Of a stretch of 64,000 nt of DNA, positions 12,171 to 24,078 are shown in pieces. How positions within the stretch are numbered: the stretch's first letter is position 1; each line of letters opens with the position of its first letter. Under the pieces are notes generated by a model. It was given only the letters and a program-made list of their open reading frames with translations, ran no database searches and was not told the origin of the DNA. The DNA is from Owenia fusiformis (Eukaryota; Annelida; Polychaeta; Sabellida; Oweniidae), in the NCBI GenBank assembly GCA_903813345.2, contig CAIIXF020000004.1:27469985-27533984 (forward strand). Reading direction: 5' to 3'. A program made the translations under genes and the position numbers.

Positions 12171-13394
12171 AAAGAAGCAGATGTATCTAAAAACACACGA
12201 AAACACGAGGACTACTTTCCAAGTAGTGTATTTTAAAATTTGTACAGACACCATCATATAGAATTTAAGAGTTGTTCAGACACCATCATTCTTCGAAACG
12301 AAAAACAGTCAAATCTCAAATAATATGCGTCCTCTGCTTGTCAATTTAGGTTCGTTTGAAAGACTGAGATAGTATACATAAGTGGGGAGATATTTGACGC
12401 TATTAACAAAGTATAAATATGAAAAATATTCATTTTTCTGGCTTAATCGAGAAAATCGTACAACTTGTTCAGACACCATCAATTACGAAGGTCACGTGAT
12501 GACAATCCCTACCGTGTGTGTATTGTAGTGCAAAATTTGAAATTATATAATTTTGTACTTAGAACCTGGCTTTCAACGCACTTAGCTACTAATGTACCAT
12601 ATTGCTGACATAAACACTTACTTATGTTATTGATTTCACTTCAATATTTCCAAATGGATTGTTTAATTCTTGTTAATATTTCTAAAGTTTTATAAGTAGA
12701 GCTGAGAGTGTAATGTAACAGCATAAAGTATGTTTAATGAGCATCATACAAGGCAATTTTCATGACGCCATGTTACAAACCCCGGATGCCAAACACAAAC
12801 CCATAACAAGTGGTTAAATAATAAATCTTGTATATAGACAAGAAGGAATATAACAGTGCACAAGTTTAGAACATCAGATATACTTTTGAAGGTAATCATT
12901 TCTAAATATTATAATTGCTGAGTAACATAAGCCGCAAAATAATACAATACTAGGATCAGTTATTCATTGAGAAATGAGGCATAAACTAGGATAAATACTT
13001 TTAAGGTTAACGTATCGTTCCTGAATATTTATACATATTATTTATATGTAATCGTTTAGTCAAGCGGCAAAATATTATAAATCCAATATCTGATATTCAT
13101 TGAAGACTGTAGGCTTAACTTATAGAGCGCTTATGTAAATAAAATATAATCAAATGTTGTGGAGACGGAGAAAAGGATTTGCCAAATTCATATTCACAGA
13201 CATTTCATAAGTCACGAAACAAACTCTCTAAAATGATTTGGCACAAAGAGGTTGTCTAAACACTTTCAATAAGTTGATATTCTATTTAAAGTTTAACACA
13301 GAAACTATAAAATGAATTTTCTGTCGAATGGAACAGTAGTCAAGACATTGCATGGATATATTTGAAATATAAATCAACCAATCAAAATAATAAA

Positions 13395-15065
13395 ATGGAT
13401 GGTGAAAATATGATTGTAACAATCAAGGAATTTACTGAAAATACCTCAGCACATGGATGTGGTCAAATTCCAACATCAAAATTTAAATTTACGAAATTTC
13501 TGTGGGGACTCATATTTGTGGGTTTCTTCTTGTTCGCGACAATAAGTTCTGTAAATTTAATAACTATTTTCTTCACATTTCCAACAAAAGATGTAGTTTC
13601 TGTCAACTTTGAGGATATTGAGTTTCCTGCCATGACATTCTGCACCCAGGAAGCTGTCACGGCAACAAGCCTAATTAATTTCATCGATAATCCAACACAC
13701 CGTAATAAGGCTGTTGAAGGAGTTGTGTCAACCATGACACTTTTCCAAGACTTTCTTGTTTACCCCAACATTGGTGGATTGGGCAATTGGTATTTTCAAT
13801 ACAGCTACAGATTTCTGTCAAACCAGTTTATCTATGAGAATATTGACCAAAAAGATATAAAAACATTTCAACATGATCTCCAAAGCTTAAAAATAAGTTG
13901 TACATTCAGAGGTGAGCCCTGTGAAGAATCTGCCTTTGTTGTGCATCAAGACGGAGGATTTCAGCATTGTGTCACATTTAACGGTGCAGGAGCACAATCA
14001 AATAATATGAAAGTCACGAAAACTGGCCCAACGTCAGGTCTTAGTTTGATCCTATTTGTGGATGCGTATACTTCAAAGAGGGACTTATCAGGATACACTC
14101 TATACAACCCATTTGATCCAACAAGCGGACAATCTGGAATCAGGGCCATTATTCATAGTCCAAAAACCAGGCCTATGCCATTTGAAAAAGGCTTCGATGT
14201 CCCAACTGGTTTTTCTACATCAGTTGCTCTCAAAGAAACTAAGCGAGAGTTGATGACTGAACCGCATGGTAACTGTACAACAGCTAAATTCAACAAAGGT
14301 ACAAATTATGCATACTCCGAGGATACATGTTTGGAACAATGTAAACAGGAACTTCTCATAGAAGACTGTGGGTGTATGAGTTCTATGTTGCCAACACCAT
14401 CTGGTGAATTGAAGCCTCAATACTGTGGAAAAGTAAATATCACAAATATGTTACATATGATGTTTCATAAATTAGATGAGACTATGCAGGCCATTGCTGA
14501 GAAGGAGCTCGAAACACTTGGTTGTGAAGCTAAGCTGATGGAGTCACTTGGTAACCCCGAGGTCCTGAACAAATGTGAATGCAAAGAACCATGTATGAAT
14601 ACCAACTATGTGAAGACAATATCCCAAGCAGTTTGGCCTAGCAACTATAACCAAAGGAAATTCTTTAAAGAGTCCATTAACATGAGTGATCCTATGCATA
14701 GAGCAACGATTCTATTTGAAGGACTTGAAATAGATGAAATCACAGAGGGTGAAAAAGAGATGATACAGAACAATTTTCTCAGGTTCAATGTGTACTTTGA
14801 GAGCCTTCAAGTTGAAACAACGTCCCAAGTCGAAGATTACCCAGCTTCGACATTAATATCTGAAATTGGTGGAAACATGGGCTTCTATGTTGGAATATCA
14901 ATTATAACACTAATGGAGATGTTGACCCTGACTGGTGCCATCATTCTTTACTGTTTTAAGGATTTTATTATAAAATGTGGACAAAGCAATAAAACTAAAG
15001 TATCAGATGTTAATATTAAACAAGTCAAAGCTTATGATAGCCATATGGATGAAGAAAAATTTTAA
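13395..15065 (+). CDS. DEG/ENaC family sodium channel, gene B (intronless)
   Basis: 556 aa, closely similar to gene A along its whole length. Motifs: His-Gly at 20-21, TM1 about 34-58, FPAMTFC after TM1, an extracellular domain with the same cysteines (DTCLEQCKQ, CECKEPC), TM2 with the G-I-S filter starting at the same residue numbers as gene A (NMGFYVGIS, Met495). The C-tail is slightly shorter and ends DEEKF. ATG 13395 corresponds to ATG 3271. The in-frame ATG at 13362 adds 11 residues not shared in frame with the duplicated leader copies. Upstream (12540-13390) and downstream flanks are homologous to those of gene A, so A and B arose by tandem duplication with starts 10,124 bp apart. Channels of this family assemble as trimers, and A and B could co-assemble (inference). 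Confidence 0.92.
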   Translation: MDGENMIVTIKEFTENTSAHGCGQIPTSKFKFTKFLWGLIFVGFFLFATISSVNLITIFFTFPTKDVVSVNFEDIEFPAMTFCTQEAVTATSLINFIDNPTHRNKAVEGVVSTMTLFQDFLVYPNIGGLGNWYFQYSYRFLSNQFIYENIDQKDIKTFQHDLQSLKISCTFRGEPCEESAFVVHQDGGFQHCVTFNGAGAQSNNMKVTKTGPTSGLSLILFVDAYTSKRDLSGYTLYNPFDPTSGQSGIRAIIHSPKTRPMPFEKGFDVPTGFSTSVALKETKRELMTEPHGNCTTAKFNKGTNYAYSEDTCLEQCKQELLIEDCGCMSSMLPTPSGELKPQYCGKVNITNMLHMMFHKLDETMQAIAEKELETLGCEAKLMESLGNPEVLNKCECKEPCMNTNYVKTISQAVWPSNYNQRKFFKESINMSDPMHRATILFEGLEIDEITEGEKEMIQNNFLRFNVYFESLQVETTSQVEDYPASTLISEIGGNMGFYVGISIITLMEMLTLTGAIILYCFKDFIIKCGQSNKTKVSDVNIKQVKAYDSHMDEEKF

Positions 15066-15750
15066 TGCATAAATTCATGGTTAAAGAAGCCCAGGACTTT
15101 ACAAATTGTAGATGGTTTAAGCCACATGTATGTCTTGTATCAAGGCTTTAAATGAGGGCAGCAGCCCGAATTCAGAGTCTATAGTAGAATATGAGACAAG
15201 AGTGTTTTACATTTTGTATTGGGGGTTTTACACACTTTCTTTTCAGGTTGGATTATGATTTGGGATAGTTGGGGTTTGTTTTCTACTCAGGTGTTTTCTC
15301 CTTGCTGTGCTCTATAACCGTGTATGGTACTTTACCTTTGGCACTTTCGCATACAAAACTTTTTTTGTAGGGATTCTGTAAGGTTTGACCATTTGACCTG
15401 CATCATAAAGCACATGCTTATGAAACTACTTTTGGGTTTTCACTTAGCTGGCAACTTGAAAATATAAAATTGATAAGGGATATCAATTTCATTGAATCTA
15501 AAATCAGCCATGCACTCTGTTATAAAATTAAAAATGCATATTATTTGAAAGATTGTGTTCCTTTTGGCTGGGATTTTATGTAGCATACCCTGGAGCATAT
15601 ATATATTGTTGCATTGTATTTTTTTTTACTGCAATACCTCTTGGGTATACCCTGTATATGTATGTGCACTCATATATAGACATACAAGTACAAACCACAG
15701 CCTTTTTACAAGTCATGGACCATCCAGTTAAACACCTTGAAGTATTTTAT

Positions 15751-15824
15751 GGACATCTGGGGATCAAATCCGAGACCTATGCGTAATTGGTAAACGCTCT
15801 ACAGCTGAGCTATATGGGTGGACT
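15751..15824 (-). repeat. tRNA-derived SINE head or tRNA pseudogene
   Basis: The minus strand has a D-arm with A-box-like TAGCTCAGCTGTAGAGC (stem GCTC/GAGC) and a B-box-like GGATTTGATCC at tRNA spacing. The acceptor stem does not close and the T-stem is imperfect, so a working tRNA is unlikely. A tRNA-derived SINE promoter region fits best. Confidence 0.55.
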
Positions 15825-16468
15825 CTCCGACTAATAGCTATGAGCAAATTCGAAATGCTGCTGATTTTCATTACTTAATATCTCACTGTTTCAAAGACTA
15901 AATATTAGCTTGGGAAATGTTTTCAAAAACTGAAGGGTTGAAGTACAGTAATACCAGAGTAAAGTGGAAAGCCTTTGCATAGGCGTAGCCAGGGGGGTTG
16001 CAATCACATCCCCCGATAACCAATACAAATAATACCATGGGAAAGAAGAAGAAAGTGGCATTAAAATGCTTTTTATTTGAAGCTTCTAGCTCAATTTTGA
16101 AGGAAGTTTCATTTTTGTAAAATTCAAAATAAATATTATTTTTTGGCTTGTTTATGCCACAATCGCAGCCCCCTGGCTGGAAACCGAAATCTTTTTGGAG
16201 ATTGCACCCCCCCTGCATGAAAGCTGAATACTGCCCTGCTTTGGTTCCACAAAATAGTGTTCCACTAGGTATTCCACCTTCAGAAGGTGATATTATATTA
16301 AGTCAATGTGTTATAGGACTTGAAAAGCATTCTACAAAGGGGTTTTATTTTGAGCAGTTTTTAATGTATGTACAGTATATGAACCTTTAATACAGATATT
16401 GTTTTTGAATGTAAAACATATCATTTGCTTAAATAACTGAAATAAGATGTAGAAAATAGAATACATAC

Positions 16469-19400
16469 CTATAATGTACTGGGATGTCTTCATCACTTAT
16501 TAGTCCTACTTTGACATGTTGCTTATCTTTGGGAAGGGATCTCTCCAGTAATGAGATATAGATCTTCTCATCTTCAGCTTCAACATAGGTTATTATTCCT
16601 GAAATAATACCAAAATGTACAACTCCAGAGCCCATGCTATTACACCTGAAATAATACTAAAATGTACAATTCCAGAGCCCATGCTATCATACTTGAAATA
16701 ATACCAAATGTACAATTCCAGAGTCCATGTTATTGGCTCGTACTGAGGCAAAGAGCCATATCTCACTTGGGTTTAGTAGTAAGTGATAACGACAATGGAC
16801 AGAGGTTTAAATGTTAGTTTACTAGTAAAAAACCTAATGAGTTAATAGTTATTGATGAAAATGAGTTAATTCCTCGAGCAAAAGTTTAACCCTAAGGTGT
16901 TGTTTATAATAAAATTGCGTTAGAGAGGGTTTCAAACAACATATACGCACATTTTACAACAACACCATGAAAACTGTGTACTGATTTTCGGCAACATGAT
17001 TTCCTAAATATGACAGAAATACGAGCGACTTCTTGATTTAGAATTGTGAACAATTTCCAGCATTAAAAAACTCCGAACATTTTATTAATATCTTCGGAGA
17101 ACGAGAATCAAATTGACCCATCTTCACTTTTTGATATGTTTGGATGTTTTCTAAGAGGTCCAGGTACTCAGACCTTCACAATTTAAAGATATTAATCCGA
17201 GTTCAAAATGTTCGTCGGATTTTTTCTACTTTTGCCGTTCGGTAAATTACAATCACGTTAAAAGTAAGCTTGGCAATTTACTTATACAGTGAAACTTGAC
17301 TTAGAAACACTCTTCTGTAAGGAACACCTGCTTTACAACTCAATACAATTCATTACAACACTGCAAACATCTCCTTCACACGAACCTTCATTTTTTTAAA
17401 ATGATCTCTTGTTATAGCTTTAGGGGTCATTTTAACCAAAATATACAAATTAGGAATCATACTAATACCAAAATGTTCAACTTCAGTGTGCAATAATACC
17501 TAAAGTAATACCAAAATGTACAATTTTAAAGTCAATTTTTACCAAAATGTACAACTTGGCAAACAATATATTTCCAAAATGTACAACTCGGTGAATATTT
17601 CTCAAAATGGACTACTCGAAAACTACTCGTATATGGATTTTCTGTAAAGTATTCAAGGAGAATTGGTCAACTTGGTTACAAAGAATTCCATCACACAAAC
17701 TAGTTTTCTGAATAAAGAAATGCAAATTCTGCATGAAAAAATCAAATTCTACATGAAATCCAAAATTCCGCAATAAATTATGCAAGCAACGGCTTCATCT
17801 GAACTATCACAAAATTCCATGGAATTCAAATGTGACATATTAGATGTAATCTTTAAGTTAAATGGAGGAAGTTTGAAAATTTTTAACAGATTTAACAATT
17901 CACATTGGAAATCCTAAAACCACAAGTTTCTGATTACATATGACTTAGGGACGTGTCAAGGTGAGTGACAAATATGAAATGGTTGACTAGAAAAATCAAG
18001 TAAGTCAAACTCTGCAAAAATTTTGAAATCCAAAATTCTGGGCAGGAACATGGAATTCAAGTATGTGTGATAGCACATTGATTGAAATACATCCTCTGAT
18101 CACAGGGCTTCAAAATCCAGAATATATTCTTTCTTTTAACCCCCTGCGATAAGTAGTTAGCATTTCCCCGATTAAGAACTCGCAATCTGATTGGCTGTCG
18201 TAACACTGCAACAGCAATCATGTATACGTCATCGGTGCATAATTAGATCACATGATTCAGTTTAATCGGGCACTTCCAAATTGGTTATAGCAGAGGGAAG
18301 AAGGAGGTACGGATTCTGGATATCTGCTTAGGAAGGTGATTGAAACAAGCCATTTGTCAGTTTGAACATTTTCAAACCATAATTAAACATCCATGACAGA
18401 GTGCTAATAGCTTGATGAAATTCTGTACCATATGTTATAATCTACTACATTCATACCTTTTGTCAGTTTGAACATTTTCAAACCATAATTAAACATCCAT
18501 GACAGAGTGCTAATACCTTTGATGAAATTCTGTACCGTATGTTATAATCTACTACATTCATACCTTTTGTCAGTTTGAACATTTTCAAACCATAATTAAA
18601 CATCCATGACAGAGTGCTAATAGCTTGATGAAATTCTGTACCGTATGTTATAATCTACTACATTCATACCTTTTGTCAGTTTGAACATTTTCAAACCATA
18701 ATTAAACATCCATGACAGAGTGCTAATAGCTTGATGAAATTCTGTACCGTATGTTATAATCTACTACATTCATACCTTTTGTCAGTTTGAACATTTTCAA
18801 ACCATAATTAAACATCCATGACAGAGTGCTAATAGCTTGATGAAATTCTGTACCGTATGTTATAATCTACTACATTCATACCTTTTGTCAGTTTGAACAT
18901 TTTCAAACCATAATTAAACATCCATGACAGAGTGCTAATAGCTTGATGAAATTCTGTACCGTATGTTATAATCTACTACATTCATACCTTTTGTCAGTTT
19001 GAACATTTTCAAACCATAATTAAACATCAATGACAGAGTGATAATAGCTTGATGAAATTCTATACCGTATGTTATAATCTACTTCATTCATACCTTTTGA
19101 CAATTTGAACATTTTCAAACCATAATTAAACATCCATGACAGATAATAATAGCTTGATGAAATTCTGTACCATATGTTATAATCTACTACATTCATACCT
19201 TTAACTTTGTAAAATTTGATGAAATTCTGTACCGTATGTTATAATCTACTACATTCATACCTTTAACTTTGTAAAATTTGATGAAATTCTGTACCATATA
19301 TTATAATCTACTACATTCATACCTTTAACTTTGTAAAATTTGATGAAATTCTGTACCGTATGTTATAATCTACTACATTCATACCTTTAACTTTGTAAAA

Positions 19401-22400
19401 TTTGATGAAATTCTGTACCGTATGTTATAATCTACTACATTCATACCTTTAACTTTGTAAAATTTGATGAAATTCTGTACCGTATGTTATAATCTACTAC
19501 ATTCATACCTTTAACTTTGTAAAATTTGATGAAATTCTGTACCGTATGTTATAATCTACTACATTCATACCTTTTGTCAGTTTGAACATTTTCAAACCAT
19601 AATTAAACATCCATGACAGAGTGCTAATAGCTTGATGAAATTCTGTAACGTATGTTATAATCTACTACATTCATACCTTTTGACAATTTGAACATTTTCA
19701 AACCATAATTAAACATCCGTGACAGAGTGATAATAGCTTGATGAAATTCTGTACCGTATATTATAATCTACTACATTCATACCTTTTGACAATTTGAACA
19801 TTTTCAAACCATAATTAAACATCCATGACAGAGTGATAATAGCTTGATGAAATTCTGTACCGTATGTTATAATCTACTACATTCATACCTTTTGTCAGTT
19901 TGAACATTCTCAAACCATAATTAAACATCCATGACAGAGTGCTAATAGCTTGATGAAATTCTGTACCGTATGTTATAATCTACTACATTCATACCTTTAA
20001 CTTTGTAAAATTTGATGAAATTCTGTACCATATATTATAATCTACTACATTCATACCTTTAACTTTGTAAAATTTGATGAAATTCTGTACCGTATGTTAT
20101 AATCTACTACATTCATACCTTTAACTTTGTCTCTGATTGAAAAACCATCCAAGGGGTCCTTCTGAGCGTAGAGTTTCGGCACTTCTCGTATTGGACAAAA
20201 TGCCTAAAATTCAAGAAAATATTAAAATGTTTCATTCAAGACACAGAATGTTTGTCTTTCTCATCTAAATGATTTCATTTCCAACCTACTGTCAACAAAT
20301 TAAAGTTGAAATTAGGCCATAAGAAATCGATTTTTTGTTTTACATCTCCTTTCACAATTTTGAGTAAAGTGTGGACTAATGGAAGCATTTGATTGGACAG
20401 TTTCTATATGCTTACACTGATGCGTAGATGGTCCATGTCTCTAAACTTGTTATCCTCCATACATATTAAAGTGACTGTCAGACCTGAATCTTGTACTGCT
20501 GTTATTATTCCAATCACAAGGTCTCCAGGCTCAGCACTCTAAAAAATAATACATTAATTCATAATTCCATTGCTTAAAAAAGTGGCTTTAGACTCAACTG
20601 ATATGCTTAATATCATACATGTGCTTCAAAAAGTAGATGATGTTACGTATGAAAAGGATTTTGAGGTGTATTTAAACCACTTGGATGTGTATGATAAAGA
20701 AAAAGAGTTTTCGAAGTTGATTTTCAAGATTATTAACATAGTTTCGGAGGTGTATTAGAACCACTAATTTATAATTCTACACATTCACGTACAAGTTTTT
20801 GAGAAAAAACGTGTAACTCAACCTCCCTATTACCCATAATCCTTACCTGGTAAAAATGCGACTTGCAAAAACTGGCAGGAATTCCCATAAAGCTCTCAAT
20901 AGGTGGCATCACTGCATACATCTCTGAAAACAGGAGGTACGGCACTATTAACCCTTCCAAGGTGATGATTGGTGCATAAATGCAATACAACAACAGGGCT
21001 ACACCCCCAAAATGCAATCTGATTTTCGACGCCGTTTCGGTGCCAAATTTCGGTGCCGTATCAGCACCAAATGGACTGACTAGTCCGGTGGCAAATTTTG
21101 GTGTCAAAAAGTGTTGGTGCCGGAACGGTCTCGAAACGGTGCCGGAATAGTGCAGAATTTTTTCGATGCCAAAACGGCGCCAAATTACATTGGCTGTGTA
21201 CATGACAATCTGTGCATAAATGTGACCATGACATTTAGGTAATTTGGATTATTCCCGGTGACATCCTGTTCCGTAAACAGGACTGGTATATTTCTAGAAA
21301 TTCTGACGATTCTGAAAATGAGACAGGCCGGGAAATGAAGCAGGCCGGATAATGAGGCCACAATACTAGAGGACACAATACTTCAATTTGTGTTGAATGA
21401 TGGTAATGTAAACAACAAAAACGCATATTCTTTAAATTTTCTGAACTATTCAATTTCAATTCAAATTGTTTCATAATCTTAAATAAGAAATAATTTTCTA
21501 TACAAGGATGTATGTATTCTAGAGCTTTTGACATCATAGAAGGGTTACCTTATACGAGGGTATATCATAAAGTTCTCATAATATCTCTCTAACTTTTTTA
21601 TTTTTCAATATATTCTAATGAAATTTTCATGAAATCTGCAGTATAGAACACTCTATTAATCTATCAAAAAATATTTGGTATTACAGAAATATTAGATAAG
21701 TAATGGTTGCCATAGTAACCGGAAATCAAGGCACCCAGGGCAAATAAAAATAATTGAGAAAATGAGCTTAATTAACCATGTTTAAATACATAATAAACTC
21801 TCATAGATTATCAAACACATTAAAATGTTATCTTGAATATGTTGTTAAATGCTTTTCTATAAAATAAATTGATCATGTGAATTGTGCGATGTCATAGGGG
21901 ATGCTTACATGCTTCATTAGATGTGATACCAGACTCTGAGAATCAAAGCTTAATGATCAGAAATGACTGAATAAGATCATGCATAGATGCGAAGATCATC
22001 AGAAAAATAAAATTCATACCTACAAAAAGTCTAGATAAGTTCAAAAAATCATTTTGCTTATACTAAAGATGATCTAAAACAAATATGTTGCAAAGATATC
22101 AACAAAATTACCCCCCTATTTGTAGTCTAACCTTATTTAAGATGAACTAAAGAGGGAAAATCGACCTTCCATAGAATATTTGACAAAACAGTTGTAGTGT
22201 CTAACATCACTTCTAATGAAGCATCACAATCATCCATTATGATATCACACAATTCACATGACCATTATAATTATTCAAAACAGTCAAGAACACATGATAT
22301 TTAACAATTTAATGTGTTTCATGGCTTATTTGATAACTTATTATGCATTTAAACATGGTTAGTTGGGGCTATTCTTGCACAATTTTTTATTTGCCCCGGG

Positions 22401-23561
22401 TGCCTTGATTTCCGGTTACTATGGCAACCGTTTCTTAAATAATATTTCCGTTATACCAAAAATTTATTGATATATTAATACAGCATTCTATACTACACAT
22501 TCTGTGAAAAATTCATCAGAATATATTGAAAAATAAAAAAATAAGAGAGATATTATGAGAACTTTATGATATACCCTCGTATGTCTAATAAGGGATTATG
22601 ATATTTTTAAGTTATCCTATCTTATGAATATATATTTATGAATACATATTTATAAAGTAAGATTACATCATGGGTACAGAACATACCTTCATCTGGTTTA
22701 TCATTCTTTGTGGCTGGAGGATCATGGGAATGGCCATCCTGTCTTTGAAAGAGATGTTTCCCTTTTCTTGCAATAAAGCTGTGCACTTTATCTTTTAGAT
22801 TCTCACTCCTTTAAAAGTAACAAGAAAAAAATAAGGATTCTACATTAGATGAGGCAAAGTTCTCTTAGATTCTTCAAAAAGGTAACAAGAAATAAAGGAG
22901 TAGCTTAGACAAGGTGAGGCAAATCCAAATAGGTGAGGCAAATTTAAATAGGTGAGGCAAATTCAAATATGAGAGGCAAATTCAAATAGGTGAGGCAAAT
23001 ATAAATAGGTGAGGCAAATTCATATGGGTGAGGCAAATTGAATAGGAGAGGCAAATTTGAGACAAAGAGGATAATCTATTACAGTAATGGGACATATATC
23101 TTATAGGGTATCTGGTCAACTCGGACCCTAGTTTTATAGCTTCATTCCAAAAAATGTTGAAACAAATATTTTTTTTGAAGCAACATTTCTGGTGGCAACG
23201 TGAAAAGGATTCCCATGACAATGTAAAATACATATAATGCATACAGCTAATTATGTTTCAGTCAAGAAACAAATCATATTTTCTAGTAGCAATTGCCTCA
23301 CATACTCATGCTAAAAAATGTAATTTTGTCATTATGTACAAAATAATGTTAAAATGCAACAAATGTACACATAATTTGTTTGATGAACACTTTAATGGCA
23401 GTTTATATGCATACAACTTACCTTATAACTTGATCTGCTTTGCCATGACCATATGCCATTAGATGAGGAAGATTTTCAATCTCATACTGTTCCTTTATTA
23501 GCTTATCTAATAATACACCCCCATGGTAGGCAACTGCCTGTTCGATCAATCTTGGATCCAT
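16469..23561 (-). CDS. TTC14: TTC14 homologue, N-terminal six coding exons (3' part not in window)
   Basis: Tetratricopeptide-repeat protein 14, an S1-domain plus TPR protein thought to bind RNA. Exons: 23422-23561 (start MDPRLIEQAVAYHGG), 22687-22808, 20847-20923 (MPPIESFMGIP), 20416-20538 (S1 core GDLVIGIITAVQ), 20119-20203 (AFCPIREVP), 16469-16598 (GIITYVEAEDEKIYISLLE). All have AG/GT boundaries and the phases agree, giving 225 codons plus 2 nt. Order and motifs match the human protein as I remember it (MDRDLLRQSL..., MPPLEQFMEIP, GDIVIG, ALCPLRDVP). The conserved segment should continue after VHYR with the TPR region, but I find no further exon between 16469 and the left edge. Either the rest lies beyond position 1, with the DEG/ENaC genes in its intron, or the gene is truncated. 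Introns hold a foldback transposon (21553-22581) and splice-site minisatellites. Confidence 0.88.
16598..16738 (-). repeat. 47-bp triplication containing the 3' splice site of TTC14 exon 6
   Basis: Three tandem copies start at 16598, 16645 and 16692. On the minus strand each carries TATTATTTCA(G/A)G, the acceptor region of exon 6. The copy nearest the exon is the real AG (16599-16600), and the others are decoys 47 and 94 nt upstream. More diverged relatives (accaaaatgtacaa) occur at 17460-17600. Confidence 0.75.
18352..20119 (-). repeat. Composite minisatellite amplifying a TTC14 5' splice site
   Basis: The array has two interleaved units. The long unit is 106 bp (starts near 18458, 18565, 18671, 18777, 18883, 18989, 19095, then 19572, 19678, 19784, 19890; one more partial copy from 18352). 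The short unit is 62 bp (19200, 19262, 19324, 19386, 19448, 19510, then 19996, 20058). Both share about 48 bp. On the minus strand every unit holds AAAGGTATGAATG, the donor of TTC14 exon 20119-20203. Short units also include the last exonic bases ACAAAGTTAAAG. The array thus begins exactly at the exon-intron border and grew from it. It lies wholly in the intron between exons 5 and 6. Confidence 0.9.
20924..21200. repeat. Short GC-richer repeat cluster
   Basis: Within TTC14 intron 2 the phrase cggtgcc(a/g)aa recurs about every 15-25 bp between 21030 and 21170, in direct and variant form. The minus-strand ORF 20769-21203 spans this plus TTC14 exon 3 and is not a separate gene. Confidence 0.4.
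21553..22581. mobile_element. Foldback (palindromic) MITE, Tc1/mariner-like ends
   Basis: The left end TACGAGGGTATATCATAAAG is exactly inverted at the right end (to 22581). The arms pair not just at the tips but across most of the element: 21553-21770 with 22365-22581, and inner parts such as ttcacatgac with the inverted gtcatgtgaa-like text. Total about 1.03 kb. The flanking TA fits a mariner-type target duplication. No ORF. It sits in TTC14 intron 2 and, when transcribed, would form a very long hairpin. Confidence 0.8.
22910..23060. repeat. Minisatellite, about 20-bp unit gtgaggcaaattcaaatag
   Basis: About eight imperfect copies, in TTC14 intron 1. Short related text (gcctcatctgtttaaatt) also appears at about 32996-33030 in the last RSF1 intron. 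Confidence 0.75.
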
Positions 23562-24078
23562 CTCAATGCATAATCTGAAGTTATAAATGAAACCTCTTTT
23601 CAACCCTAGCATAGCTAGAAACAACAAAATGGGAAGATGCTTCCACTGTTTGCTTTTCAGAATTCTCTAATGAGTTCAGACTTTCCAACGCTGTAGTCTG
23701 ACAGCTCCACCAGAGTCAATAGTGTTTCAGAAAAAGATTCCAGAGTCTAATTTGACATTATTGTCACGTTATTTGTGGTAAAACTTTTGAGAATATACAT
23801 AAAAACTGGACACAAACAAAGAATCTTCAGTATTACCAATCTCTGATATCAATTTCAAAGTATGAGATGTCAAAGGTCAAACTTTGTATGAGTTTAATGT
23901 CACACAATTGAAGATTTGTCGTAATGACGTGAAGAAACAAATTCGGGATCTAAAAATTTCCTGGTGAGAATGCTTCACAGTCTGTTTGCAGTTATGATTT
24001 CAGGTACGCCAAATCATGATCTTTCAGGTACACCAAATCATGATCTAACACCATCTTCTCTTCAAATTCAATAATGTG

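Larger units (their letters stand above)
8246..12516. mobile_element. 4.27-kb element with very long terminal inverted repeats
   Basis: The left end (CACGGTGGGGATTGTC at 8246) is inverted at the right end (to 12516). The arms match for about 300 bp (8246-8560 against about 12230-12516), and again at 8610-8705 against 11565-11670. The right arm carries a roughly 500-bp insertion (about 11680-12170). A subterminal motif, GATGGTGTCTGAACAA, occurs three times in the left arm (near 8281, 8478, 8510) and three times inverted in the right arm (near 12240, 12274, 12464), as expected for transposase-binding sites. A possible 5-bp target duplication tgtgt is low-complexity. The core holds a LINE reverse transcriptase, probably a later insertion. 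No transposase is visible, so it is either non-autonomous or two facing copies. Confidence 0.75.

Noticed and set aside
15751-15824. Functional tRNA gene
   Set aside because: The A and B boxes are recognisable but the acceptor and T stems do not form properly.
20570-20758. 62-codon plus-strand ORF
   Set aside because: It lies within a TTC14 intron, between exons 3 and 4, with no domain or splice context.
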